From positions 3,844,001 through 3,908,000 of the forward strand of contig NZ_CP085135.1 in NCBI RefSeq assembly GCF_020616515.1: a stretch of DNA of 64,000 bases. The letters are read 5' to 3'. Within the stretch, counting starts at the first letter, position 1. Each line of letters begins with the position of its first letter. The translations under genes and the position numbers were made by a program. The DNA is from Mesorhizobium sp. PAMC28654 (lineage in GTDB: Bacteria; Pseudomonadota; Alphaproteobacteria; Rhizobiales; Rhizobiaceae). The notes beneath the pieces were generated by a model. The model was not told the origin of the DNA, ran no database searches, and saw only the letters and a program-made list of their open reading frames with translations. This document shows, piece after piece, positions 9,873 through 21,433 of the stretch.

Positions 9873-10614
9873 ATGGTCATTCAAATGACGTCCCCCACAA
9901 GACGACTCAATTCGACTCTCCTTCAGTTCCGCAGGCGAGTTCCGGCGGATATTTTGAGGGTCGCCCAGAACGAGCGCGTCGTATTGCATTTTCCAAAAAA
10001 TAACATCGACCCACAACTGTTCATCCAACCGAAGCTGGGCGATGTTGTCAGCTTTTCGCTTGGGACAAGCAGCAAGCTGGCTGCGAAGGTGCGAACCAGC
10101 ATAGCCGTGGCCCAGTTGGAGCGAGCTTATCAGGCAATTCGCGCCGGTCAGGTCACTCTTTCCCAACGGCAAATCGTAGCATTGTCAGGAGAAATCTATC
10201 GGCTGTTTGTCGAGAGCTTTCAGGAAAACCCAGGAACACCTCAAGATTGGGCCTCGTTCAAAGCTCTCAATCGAGCAGCGCGTGAAGGACGATTGGAGAA
10301 CCTCCCCCCGATTGGCTTTTCATTTCCGCAAGAGAACGACGTGGCTACCTCCGTTTTTGGGCAAGATCTCACGAAAGGCGTCGACTCGCTGCCCCCGTCG
10401 ACGAATTCAATCGCACTCGAAAGGCGCTTTGGCGGTCTGGTATCGTGGGTGTTGGGTCTTCATGCCATTTTGATCGACACAGCAAGCCGATACAAGCTGC
10501 TGATGGCCGTGGATCAGGCCGTAACCGACGCTGCTTACGCGCTCAAGCGAAATGCCGACGGCGACTACTCACCCGATCCGAAGGCTGACCGTTTCCCGGC
10601 CATCGTTCAATCTA
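9873..10614 (+). pseudogene. Tyrosine integrase, fragment 1 (N-terminal)
   Basis: Encodes the first 247 codons of the island integrase, with DNA-binding and N-terminal domains around RLNSTLLQFRRRVPADILRV. ATG 9873 is chosen because the tract AAAGG lies just before it; GTG 9864, ATG 9867 and ATG 9885 are alternatives. The fragment is cut at the TA dinucleotide 10613-10614 by IS630. Joining base 10614 to 11671 restores the frame (QS-SLVSLQALFDKWSK). The catalytic domain lies in fragment 3. Without the downstream parts it is inactive. Confidence 0.88.
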
Positions 10615-11668
10615 GAGCAGAATCTGATCATTCCGGCTCATATCCTGTTGCGGCGAAGTAGTTGGCGCACTCGGTTGGTGTGAAGCAAGGCAGTGCGGCG
10701 CTGATGGTATCCCACAATTCCGCGACGGTTCGTGCGGCGGCTTTGCGTAGAATCGATTTCAGCTTGGAAAAGGCGTTCTCGATCGGGTTGAAGTCGGGGG
10801 AATAGGGCGGGAGGAACATCATCCTTGCGCCGGTTGCTTCGATCGCCACACGGGCGGCTGCGCTTTTGTGCGCCGGCAGGTTGTCGAGGATCACGACATC
10901 GTCGGGCCGCAGCGTCGGCACGAGAACCTGCTCGACATAGGCGACAAACCATTCGCCAGTCATCGGGCCGTCCAGGACCATTGGCGCGGTCATGCCAGTG
11001 AGGCGCAGGGCGCCGGTGAACGTCGTCGTCTTCCAATGGCCATGCGGGATTGGCGATCGGCACCGCATCCCGCGCTTCGTGCGCCCCCGCAGTCGAGCCA
11101 TCTTTGTCGAGGCTCCGGTCTCGTCGATGAAGACCAGATGCTCGGGATCAAGATCGGGCTGGGCGTCGAACCAGGCGTTTCGTCGCGCCGCCACGTCTGG
11201 CCGCTCCTGCTCGCTGGCGTGCGCCGTTTTTTTTGAAGGTCATGGAGTGACGATCGAGAAACCGCCAGATCGTGCTCGTCGCAAACGACGCGCCATGCTC
11301 CTGTCGCAGCAACTCGGCGAGTTCGACCAGCGTGATGTCCACCCGCCTCTCGATCGCCGCCAGGATGATGTCGCGATACGCTTCAACGCGGTGGGACCGC
11401 CTGTCGCCGCCCTGCGGCTTTGCGCAGGTGGCTCCGGTCTCGCGCCATTCCCGGACCCAACGCACCGAGCTTGCCGCCGCCACGCCAAATCGCGCCGCTG
11501 CCGCCCGTCGCGACAGGCCGCCATCAACCGCTGCGACCACCCGAGCCCGCAAATCTTCCGATAAGGATTTCGCCATGCCATGCCGGCCTCCGAATCCAGC
11601 AGATATGCTGAATCAGATTTCCAATCCCAACGAAACCCCTATCGATTCTATCCGCTCGGATTTTGCTC
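10615..11668. mobile_element. IS630-family element, 1,054 bp
   Basis: Inserted at a TA that is duplicated at 10613-10614 and 11669-11670, the IS630 hallmark. Terminal inverted repeats start GAGCAGAATCTGATC and (other strand) GAGCAAAATCCGAGC. It contains one minus-strand transposase with an internal frameshift. Confidence 0.9.
10628..11576 (-). CDS. IS630 transposase, two frames joined at an A8 run
   Basis: DDE transposase of IS630. The first frame starts at ATG 11576 (MAKSLSEDLRARVVAAV) and gives the helix-turn-helix part (LSRRAAAARFGVAAASSVRWV). The second frame, ending at 10628, gives the catalytic domain: VFIDETGAS (first Asp region), VVILDNLPAHKS (second Asp) and PPYSPDFNPIENAFSKLK (third acidic residue). 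They meet at eight A residues (T8 at 11227-11234). One A fewer yields a continuous protein through KTAHASEQERPDVAARRNAW. Read as is, the first frame ends at 11148. This could be programmed slippage or a mutation. Confidence 0.88.
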
Positions 11669-11670
11669 TA

Positions 11671-11712
11671 GCTTGGTGTCGCTCCAAGCCTTATTTGATA
11701 AATGGTCGAAAG
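11671..11712 (+). pseudogene. Tyrosine integrase, fragment 2 (42 bases)
   Basis: The short stretch between IS630 and IS21 encodes SLVSLQALFDKWSK of the integrase, starting with the last two bases of the Ser codon split by IS630. It ends with CGAAAG (11707-11712), the target duplication of the IS21 element. It continues in frame at 14357. Confidence 0.85.
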
Positions 11713-11762
11713 TATAGCGCGACGATCTGGATGAGACGTGAGCGGCGATCTGGATGAGATTC

Positions 11763-14200
<2,438 letters not shown>

Positions 14201-14237
14201 CTACCGGGCCGACCGCGATCATAAGACGCTGAAAAAT

Positions 14238-14303
14238 TGCGCGGCGGCGGGGGTGTAACTCCGGTCGGGCTACGCCCTCCCTTCGTCACACCCCCGCCGC
14301 CGA
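14238..14303. repeat. GC-rich inverted repeat inside IS21 copy 1
   Basis: Arms GCGGCGGCGGGGGTGT and ACACCCCCGCCGCCG enclose a loop that also pairs (GTCGGGCTACGCCCTCC). It lies upstream of istA and is also present in copy 2 (about 56482-56546) with one base change. It is possibly a barrier to incoming transcription. Confidence 0.6.
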
Positions 14304-14350
14304 GTCTCATCCTGATTGACGCTGAGTCTCACCTTGTTTGTCGCCGCGCA

Positions 14351-15249
14351 CGAAAGAGCGCTCTCCGGCGACCAGCACACAGACGACCTGGCGCACAGCA
14401 ATCAAATCCTTGCAAAGCCACGTCGGCCATGAGGATGCCCGCCGCATAAAGGCGACTGACGTAGTGTCATGGAAAGATGGGTTGGTCGCGGCTGGCTTGT
14501 CGGCCAAAACCATCAACGGGTCGTACTTGGCAGCTCTCAACGTCCTATATGTCTTCGCCATCGCAAATAAGCTGCTCTCCGAGAACCCAGCAATTGGCAT
14601 TCGCGCGGCGACCGTGAACAGGGCCGGCACTAGAATGTTGCCTTATTCGACGGAAGAAGTTGGTCGGCTTCTGTCGATGGCGGAACGCAAAGGGACACCT
14701 CGGAGACGCTGGCTGGTTTGGCTTGCAGCGACCAGCGGCGCTAGGATCGGCGAAATCGCTCAACTTTGGGGGAGTTCGATAGTCCGCGAAGACGGTTTCG
14801 ACGTGATGCGCATAATGCCTGCTCCTGACGGAGGTTCACTAAAGAACGAGGGGTCGGAACGCACGGTTCCAATTCATTCCGCCGTAGTCGCTGCTGGCTT
14901 CCTAGATTTTGTCAAGCAGCAGGGCGATGGCCCTCTCTTTTATCGGCGGTCTTCTGGCAAGCCGACAAAGACCCACGCCTCGAAGGGCGTTACAAATCAC
15001 CTCGCATCTTGGATACGCGAGCAAGGCTTTGTTGATCTGCGCAAGGCACCAAACCATGCCCTTCGTCACTGGTGGAAATCTCAGGCTGTTGATGCCGACG
15101 TACAGGATAGTCTGGCAGATCATATCCAGGGCCATGCCACCAAGTCCGCGGCCGGTGGGTATCGCCACTTCAGTATCGAAACCGTCGCGAAGGCTGTTGA
15201 GAAAATTCAACTTCCAAAGTTCATTAACCCCGTTGCCGCTTCTGGTTAG
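14351..15249 (+). pseudogene. Tyrosine integrase, fragment 3 (catalytic domain)
   Basis: Continues the island integrase from the IS21 target duplication (KERSPATSTQTTWRTAIKSL). All catalytic residues are present: Arg in ATSGARIGEIAQLW, HxxR in NHALRHWW, His in IQGHATKS and the nucleophilic Tyr in AGGYRHFS. The rebuilt gene (9873-10614 + 11671-11712 + 14357-15249) is 1,677 bases, 558 aa. An in-frame start at 14338 inside the IS end leaves a 303-aa open frame, so a truncated catalytic domain could still be made. It would lack the arm-binding part. Confidence 0.9.
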
Positions 15250-15621
15250 TGAAGCAACTGGCGCCCGGTCCCAACCGGATGGCAGCGTTCGACCCGAAGT
15301 CGACGCACGTCGTCCACACCGCGAACGGCAGCTTTGCGCCCAATGTCGGACGTTCGCGCGAAGCTTTCATTCAGACAAAAGCGGACACCTAGCATGAGCG
15401 CACACTCATCAAGGGTGTCATGGATCGAGCGGAGATCGGACCGGTTCGACGCGATGCTGAAGGGGTATGTCGCGAGTTTGGGGGTTCACGCCATCCGCAG
15501 CGAAGTGCCGGAACTCTATTGCAGCCATGGATGGGACATAGCTGCAGGGAAACGACCGCCGTCTAGACAGGTCGGAAGAGCAATCGTTCGTTGAACGGAT
15601 GTGGCGAAGCACCATCTGACC
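15250..15621. other. 372-base gap without a supported gene
   Basis: A 66-codon plus-strand frame, 15394-15594 (start MSAHSSRVSWIERRSDRF), has no good ribosome-binding site and no recognised motif. I see no RNA gene or repeat. It may hold remains of a degraded gene. Confidence 0.4.
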
Positions 15622-16116
15622 TCATTCGATAGCGGCAGCCGCTGCCGCCTTCTTCGTGGGTTTGTCGTGCAAGGTAAAGCCTGGGTGATAGTGCTGTATA
15701 AGGCCGTGCACGACTTGCCTCGCCTCCTCGATCAACTTTAGAGCATCGGGCTCATCGGCGAACGCGCCCCGGTGGACGATGTCGTTCCGTTTCTGGTTAA
15801 TCAGCTCCGCCTGCTTTTTGAGCGAAGCGAGTTGTGTCTTGCGCGCATTGTCTGCCTCAGCCGGAATAATCAGCCGGGTGAACTTGCCATCGATGCCGTT
15901 GGCCCACTTCAGTAGGCTGTCGACGAAATCGTTGCTGAACCCGGTGCCTGCGAAGCGCTGGCGGACTGCGATATTGGCGGCAATCTCGGCAGCCGTAGCG
16001 GCGCGAACGATGGCAGCAGACCAGTCCCTTCCCCTGCCCAGCAAGCCACCGATCTTGTTCCATTGAGATTGGATTTTCTGCAGATCGGTGCGGTCATTAT
16101 ACGGTGTAGTGCTCAT
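15622..16116 (-). CDS. HEPN-like protein next to helicase-nuclease
   Basis: A 164-aa, mostly helical protein that I do not recognise as a named family. Residues 110-115 read R-N-D-I-V-H, an R-x4-H motif typical of HEPN ribonucleases and of HEPN-type toxins. It sits in a helix-rich context (RKTQLASLKKQAELINQK before it, and a long C-terminal helix after). A Lys/Ala-rich tail closes it. It lies 55 bases downstream of the large helicase gene on the same strand, so the two probably form an operon. The association suggests an abortive-infection or restriction role; this is inference. Start ATG 16116 follows a GAGGCG tract (catttt-cgcctcc on the plus strand). Confidence 0.7.
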   Translation of the reverse strand: MSTTPYNDRTDLQKIQSQWNKIGGLLGRGRDWSAAIVRAATAAEIAANIAVRQRFAGTGFSNDFVDSLLKWANGIDGKFTRLIIPAEADNARKTQLASLKKQAELINQKRNDIVHRGAFADEPDALKLIEEARQVVHGLIQHYHPGFTLHDKPTKKAAAAAAIE

Positions 16117-16171
16117 TTTCGCCTCCTGCGGCTGGCCGTCAATCCAGGGTTGACATCTCGACGGCTGAAGC

Positions 16172-18840
16172 TCAGGCCTTCAGCGGTTTGACCGCAAGTC
16201 TCGCGAACAGCCCCTCCGCAGACCACTCCTGTTGCTCTCCCATCGAGGAAGCACGAGCGTAGCGTTCAAGGGGAGAAAGGTTGCCCATTCCCTGGACGAC
16301 AGCTAAAAAATCCCTGTAGACCTTCTGCATGGCCACCCTGTTGGAGAAAAACATCCTCGCGGACGGATTGCTGCTATCAGTGACCATTGAACTTTCCGAG
16401 TACACCAGAATTCCGGGAACCTGGTAGTCTGGGAAGTTGTCTATCGTCCACTGTAGATGCTGAAATACCTGTCCGACCTCCTCGGAATTCAGCCACGATG
16501 TAGTCGCCTTGTCGGTCTTCAGCTCGATGGGGATCGCCGTCTTTGAATGATGATCGAGCCAAAGGTTATCCGGTCCATCATTTACGTCGGTGCATGGTCG
16601 CGACGACTCGAAGCCGAGCGCAGCGCCGATGACACGAACTGCTTCCTCCGCCTTGCGGTGATCCGTCTCGGAAAACGCTGGTTGGACAAGATCGATCATC
16701 TTGGTCATCCGCCTGTTGAGCTCTGGGATGCTGCCGACACAAAAGGCGCGGAGCCCCTCTTCAACTACCGTGCGGGTGTTTTCGAGAAGACCGACGTCGG
16801 CTGCGGTCCTCCGAGGCAATGGAAGCTTACCTCCCAATCTGTTCCGTGCTTCGTCGAACCAATCGAACATCGCCTCTTGCTCGTGACGCACGCCGTTAGC
16901 CACACCGAGCCAAAGCGCATACCACCCAGCCAAGCGCGGGTTCGCCATCCGAACCTCCTCGATCTTGCCGGAAAGCTCGTTTATCGCGCCTGCTGGCTCC
17001 CCTTGCCAGAGCTTCAGCATGAAGTTCGCCTCACATTTTGCGAGTTCATCGTCCAACTTAGTGTAAGCCGCCCGATCGGTGATGCGCTTTTCTTCGATTG
17101 GGTTCTTTCCAATCTGCGCCTGATAGTAGCCAAGCCATTGCGGGTCTCTCTTGATGATCTGATTAACGATTGACTGAACAATTTCCGGAGTTATTCCCTT
17201 AAGTTGATCGCAAAACTCCTCGGAAAGTCTGATTTGCTCCTGAAGTATTTTTGGAAAGAATGCTTGGTTTGCTACGTTACGAAGCCAGTTCTCTGCATCT
17301 TTCGAATAAATGAAGTAAATTCCATAGTCGTTTTTGCCTCGATTAATCCGACCGAACAGCTGCGTGAACCTGTTTGCAACGCGGGGGAAAAAGGTCTGGT
17401 CAAGCCGAATGCGCTCGAACAGATAGCGCTCAAGCTGGGCCGATCCCACGGGCACTCCATCTACCACCATGACGCGGCAGTCATCGTCCGGAAGGTCAAT
17501 CCCGTCATAGCGGCCCATCAACAGGAAACTGCCTGACTCAGCCGAACGAAAGGCGTCGAGCTTTGCCGTAAAATCGTTAGCGGTACTCGGCGCCTCTGCC
17601 ACATTTTCCCATTTGTCTGCTTCCCGCTCGCTGGGAACTGCGATCAAGACCTTTGCCTGCGCGCTGACAGAAGCAATCCCATTCACGTTGTCACAGAACC
17701 CGTTCAGCGCGGAGCCGAACAACATGAGTCGCTCGCCCAACCCGGCATCAACATCTGGTTCGATGACTCGTGGAGAACGGCCGAAGGCGCGAATTATGTC
17801 GCCTTTCGACTGCACTGTCGCAGAAAGAAACACTTTCGGGACAGATCTATCCTCAAGAGCTCCAACTTGGAGAGCTGGGAGGAACGGCGGCGTTATTTCA
17901 ATAACAAACTTGCTTATCGTTATAGAACAATACTGAATATGACCCCGCAAATAATCGTACGGAAGCGTAAACCCAATGTCACTATCAGAGAATGCCGTAA
18001 CGATAGACTCGATCTCATCGCTTCTATTTAGAACTCCATTTGGAGGACACAATGCCACTGAGCCGGAAGACGTATCCGATACAATTTGCTCAAAATTGTA
18101 TTTTTGGCCTATGTCTTGAAAACAATCTCGAATGACACGGGCTAGCTGATCGTAGAACTGCGCATTTTTCGCTTTGCGAACCGTTATCGTGAAGGCATCA
18201 CGGACAAGGCGCTCCCCAACGTGTGCATCGTCAAATATTATCGCACCCGGCGTACGTTCGCCACGGAATTTGTTGCGTGTATTGAATAGTGCTTGGTACG
18301 TTGTGATACAGAACGACTTGGATTGCGCAAAGTTCTCATCTGAAAACTCTCGCTGATGGTATGTCGTCGGAAATATCCCAATGCCGTTGGCTTCTTTAAC
18401 GGTCTGACGTATCAGATCAATTGTCGGGCAAACGTAGACGACATTCCTGTATCCCTGCTGAAGAAAGCTCTGTGCAATCAGGACGCCGACCAGCGTCTTT
18501 CCAGCGCCAGTATACATCGATATCAGCGTGTCTAATTTTGGATCCTTGAACCATTCATCAAGAGCCTGGGCCTGCCCTTGCCAAAGTTCTTTTACCTTGG
18601 CCTTGCCAGACGGTCTGTTCCTGAAAATTTCGCGAGGGTTAGTTGATCTCGCTCCCACCTTCGGCTTTTCCAGCCCTCCAAAATCGAAGACCACCCTGCA
18701 ACCTCCCAATACTGCCCGCTCGCGCTTCGTCTCGACAATAGTTGAAGTTGGAAAACGTCGCGAGTCCAGAGCTCCAAAATCTCTCTCCGATCGACAATAT
18801 TCGAAACAGCGGTATCCGGCGGCTTGTCGTACTGGCTTTT
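16172..18840 (-). pseudogene. SF2 helicase with C-terminal PD-(D/E)XK-like domain, 5' end displaced by IS
   Basis: Codes for about 889 residues of a large helicase. Counting from the IS-supplied ATG at 18910 (912 aa), it shows a Q-like motif WQGQAQALDEWF (~110), Walker A MYTGAGKT (132-139), motif Ia VYVCPTIDLIRQT, motif II DDAH (227-230), motif III LSATVQ, and motif VI QLFGRINRGKN. Near the C-terminus, GPD (779-781) and ELK (796-798), 14 residues apart, form a PD-(D/E)XK-type nuclease signature. The IS3-type element at 18841-20351 separates it from its native N-terminus (20352-20484). The IS contributes an in-frame ATG and 23 residues, so a nearly full-length protein may still be made. It is adjacent to a HEPN-like gene. 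The role is probably anti-phage defence, by inference. Confidence 0.8.
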
Positions 18841-18925
18841 TGTTCCCCGTCAGCACCTGTGTCCCAGATTTGAGGTTGTGAATTAAGGAGGGTTTTGATC
18901 TCGTCGTCACGACGAAGGAACCAAG

Positions 18926-19300
18926 ATGAGCCCTAAATCCTCAAGTGCCAAGAAGCCTGCCGAGCAGGTGGTAAAGGACATTCGCCGGGCGACCCGGCGG
19001 CATTTTTCAGCGGAAGACAAGATCCGGATCGTGCTGGACGGGCTGCGCGGCGAAGACAGCATCGCCGAGCTGTGCCGCAAGGAAGGGATCGCGCAGAGCC
19101 TGTATTACACCTGGTCCAAGGAGTTCATGGAGGCCGGCAAGCGCCGATTGGCGGGTGATACCGCTCGTGCTGCCACCAGCGACGAGGTCAAGGATTTGCG
19201 CCGGGAGGCCGGCGCGCTGAAGGAATGCGTCGCTGATCTGACACTGGAAAACCGTCTGCTCAAAAAAAGCATGATCGCGGATGGGGACGAGCAAGAATGA
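18926..19300 (+). CDS. IS3-type transposase OrfA (copy A)
   Basis: A 124-aa DNA-binding subunit. The helix-turn-helix segment HFSAEDKIRIVLDGLRGEDS-IAELCRKEGI is followed by a coiled-coil, leucine-zipper-like C-terminus (LKECVADLTLENRLLKKSM). It overlaps orfB by four bases (ATGA at 19297), consistent with translational coupling rather than the -1 frameshift fusion of many IS3 elements. Confidence 0.9.
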   Translation: MSPKSSSAKKPAEQVVKDIRRATRRHFSAEDKIRIVLDGLRGEDSIAELCRKEGIAQSLYYTWSKEFMEAGKRRLAGDTARAATSDEVKDLRREAGALKECVADLTLENRLLKKSMIADGDEQE

Positions 19301-20277
19301 GATATCCCGCATCCGAAAAGCTCGAGATCATCAGGATCGTCGAGCAGTCACACCTGCCAACCCGCAAAACGCTGGACCGACTGGGCATCCCGCGCCGGAC
19401 CTTCTATCGCTGGTATGACCGTTATGTCGAGGGCGGGCCTGAGGCGCTGCAGGATCGGCCCTCGGCGCCGAGCCGGGTGTGGAACCGCATCCCGCCTGCC
19501 ATCCATGACCAGATCATCGAACTGGCGCTGGAGCAGTCCGAGCTCTCCCCGCGCGAACTGGCAGTACGGTTCACCGACGAGACGCGCTACTTCGTGTCAG
19601 AAGCCAGCGTTTACCGGCTCCTCAAGGCCTACGATCTGATCACCAGCCCGGCCTATGTGGTGATCAAGGCGGCGAACGAGTTCCACACCAAGACGACGCG
19701 ACCCAACGAGATGTGGCAGACGGACTTCACCTACTTCAAGATCATCGGCTGGGGCTGGATGTACCTGTCGACCGTGCTCGACGATTACTCCCGCTACATC
19801 ATCGCCTGGAAACTGTGCAGCACCATGCGGGCCGAGGACGTCACCGACACGCTGGACATGGCACTTACTGCCTCAGGGTGCGACCAGGCCCATGTGCACC
19901 ACAAGCCTCGGCTGCTCAGCGATAATGGCCCCAGCTACATCGCCGGCGAACTGGCGGACTATATCCAGGACCAACGCATGAGCCATGTCCGGGGCGCTCC
20001 AATGCATCCCCAGACCCAAGGCAAGATCGAGCGCTGGCACCAGACCCTCAAAAACCGAATCCTCTTGGAGAACTACTTTCTGCCCGGCGACCTTGAGGCC
20101 CAGATCGCAGCCTTCGTCGAACATTACAACCATCGACGCTACCACGAGAGCCTGGCCAACGTAACGCCAGCCGACGCCTACTTCGGCAGGGCCGCAGCCA
20201 TTATCAAACAGCGAGAAAGGATCAAACGCCAAACCATCCAACATCGGCGCTTGCAGCACCGCAAGATCGCCGCTTAA
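19297..20277 (+). CDS. IS3-type transposase OrfB (copy A)
   Basis: A 326-aa catalytic subunit with the rve integrase core. The N-terminal helix-turn-helix (PTRKTLDRLGIPRRTFYRWY) is followed by the DDE residues in WQTDFTYFKI, RLLSDNGPSYIAGEL and QGKIERWHQTLKN (35-residue D-E spacing). The C-terminal HYNHRRYHESLANVTPADAY is the IS3/IS481-like signature. It appears intact and probably active. Confidence 0.92.
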   Translation: MRYPASEKLEIIRIVEQSHLPTRKTLDRLGIPRRTFYRWYDRYVEGGPEALQDRPSAPSRVWNRIPPAIHDQIIELALEQSELSPRELAVRFTDETRYFVSEASVYRLLKAYDLITSPAYVVIKAANEFHTKTTRPNEMWQTDFTYFKIIGWGWMYLSTVLDDYSRYIIAWKLCSTMRAEDVTDTLDMALTASGCDQAHVHHKPRLLSDNGPSYIAGELADYIQDQRMSHVRGAPMHPQTQGKIERWHQTLKNRILLENYFLPGDLEAQIAAFVEHYNHRRYHESLANVTPADAYFGRAAAIIKQRERIKRQTIQHRRLQHRKIAA

Positions 20278-20351
20278 CATCAACCCCAAGATGAGGCCGA
20301 CACTCCGCTAATCTGCGATCCAATCTGAGCCAAATGATCTGACGACGGACA

Positions 20352-20484
20352 CTGGCTTTTGTCCTCCCGGTCGCCGTTCAAGAATGGTACTGATGGTACC
20401 GGCGCCTGCAGCTAGCGGACCATCGCGGACGGCAGCTTCCAAAAAGCGGCTGATCGTTCGGAACGACTGCTGTCGCGTCGTGAG
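20352..20484 (-). pseudogene. Native 5' fragment of the helicase-nuclease gene
   Basis: Beyond the IS, the minus strand continues the helicase frame after removing one copy of the 9-bp repeat: FRTISRFLEAAVRDGPLAAG, then STILERRPGGQ joining to KPVRQAAGYR. The frame is closed by TAA at 20485-20487, and no ATG is in frame. The only candidate start is TTG 20442, with a weak context. Either the gene used an unusual start or it was already damaged. Confidence 0.7.
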
Positions 20485-20740
20485 TTAATGAGGCAAAATT
20501 GGCTTATGACGCGAAGCTAGAACGGCAGCTTACCGCCGAGAGCTTCGGAAAAGCAGACCGTCAGGATACGGCCGACTACTGTCATTCGAGACTGGCGGCG
20601 GATGGTCGCTTTTGGCCACGACAGGAACCACACGGAGCCGCCTTCTGTGGCGACGCTAGGCGCCAGGTGTTCACGCCACTAGGAAGCGTCTTCGCGGTCG
20701 GGTTCGCGCAAGGCCTATCGCGGAGACGGAACGCCCGCCA
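20485..20740. other. Short stretch without a convincing gene
   Basis: A plus-strand frame 20499-20744 has no family motif or ribosome-binding site, and its composition looks like background. It may hold the promoter of the minus-strand helicase operon. Nothing else seen. Confidence 0.35.
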
Positions 20741-20962
20741 CTAGTCGAGCCGCAGGCGTTCTGAACCAACGGCCTTCAGGCATTGCGCAAGAAAGACTGC
20801 GCTAAAACGACCCCGCGCCAATTTGTTGCGGATATTGGCTTCTTTCTCTTCGACCCCAATCGCGGCCAATTTGTCCGCAAGCTCGGCGTAGGTCACGCCT
20901 TTCAGCTTTAGCTCTCCCTTCAACAGATTGCTGATCAGCTTTTCCCAGTCGGTCGTCGGCAT
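20741..20962 (-). CDS. DUF6471-like small protein
   Basis: A 73-aa protein. The core YAELADKLAAIGVEEKEANI, followed by RNKLARGRFSAVFLAQCLKA, has the look of the DUF6471 family, small helix-turn-helix-like proteins of unknown role common on proteobacterial mobile elements. A clear AT-rich promoter-like region lies upstream (20963-21060), shared with the divergent gene at 21114. In this setting it may be a regulator of the island. The function is inference only. Confidence 0.75.
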   Translation of the reverse strand: MPTTDWEKLISNLLKGELKLKGVTYAELADKLAAIGVEEKEANIRNKLARGRFSAVFLAQCLKAVGSERLRLD

Positions 20963-21113
20963 GGCAACCCCAAAATAAAGTTAGTAAGACTCATTGAACG
21001 CACTATATTCGCGCCTTATGTATCGTTCACAGTACTAATGCAACCAAAAGATACCCACAAATCACTTGTTGGCAGCTTCGGCATTGCCGGTTGCCGCTCA
21101 AAGGAATTCCAAA

Positions 21114-21338
21114 ATGACCATCGACCCCACGACAGCGAGCGCGCTGAACGAACTTTTGCGCGAACTCGCCTCGGAGCTAGATCTTCACTATGACGACAAC
21201 GCCTTCCGCGCAATCGAACCCACGATTGAAGCGATGAAACGCGCTGCCAAATTGGTGACGGAGGCCGGCTACACAGCGCCGGACTCATACCGGCATATCG
21301 TTCGGCGTTTTGAACGAAACGTTAATCCCAACAGATAG
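21114..21338 (+). CDS. Hypothetical protein, 74 aa
   Basis: ATG 21114 is preceded by AAAGGAATTCC, a good ribosome-binding site; the longer frame from 21066 lacks one. The product (MTIDPTTASALNELLRELAS...) is acidic and helical with no recognised motif. It starts divergently from the DUF6471-like gene and precedes the 21434 gene on the same strand by 95 bases. No function can be assigned. Confidence 0.6.
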   Translation: MTIDPTTASALNELLRELASELDLHYDDNAFRAIEPTIEAMKRAAKLVTEAGYTAPDSYRHIVRRFERNVNPNR

Positions 21339-21433
21339 TGATCGCTCACCAACAAATCCACGCCAGCAGTTTCCACTCTGCAAAGCGAGCTTAGTGACCG
21401 CTCGCTTTGCCGGGCATCCAAGGATTTCAAACA

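Larger units (their letters stand above)
18841..20351. mobile_element. IS3-type element, copy A (1,511 bp, intact)
   Basis: Ends TGTTCCCCGTCAG and (other strand) TGTCCGTCGTCAG. Flanked by the 9-bp direct repeat CTGGCTTTT (18832-18840 and 20352-20360). It carries orfA and orfB. Translation of its two genes is identical to copy C (59943-61453), and copy B (22347-23862) differs by five inserted bases. Confidence 0.9.

Noticed and set aside
14238..14303. Long GC-rich palindrome as a CRISPR repeat or independent repeat element
   Set aside because: It is part of the IS21 element, present once in each IS21 copy, and has no spacer-repeat periodicity.
15560..15600. Similarity to a sequencing adapter (GTCGGAAGAGC) in the gap after the integrase
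   Set aside because: Only about 11 bases match with one mismatch, and flanking bases do not continue the adapter. Chance match is more likely than contamination.
20499..20744. 81-codon plus-strand frame between IS copy A and the DUF6471-like gene
   Set aside because: No ribosome-binding site or motif, and it overlaps the possible promoter and 5' end of the helicase gene on the other strand.
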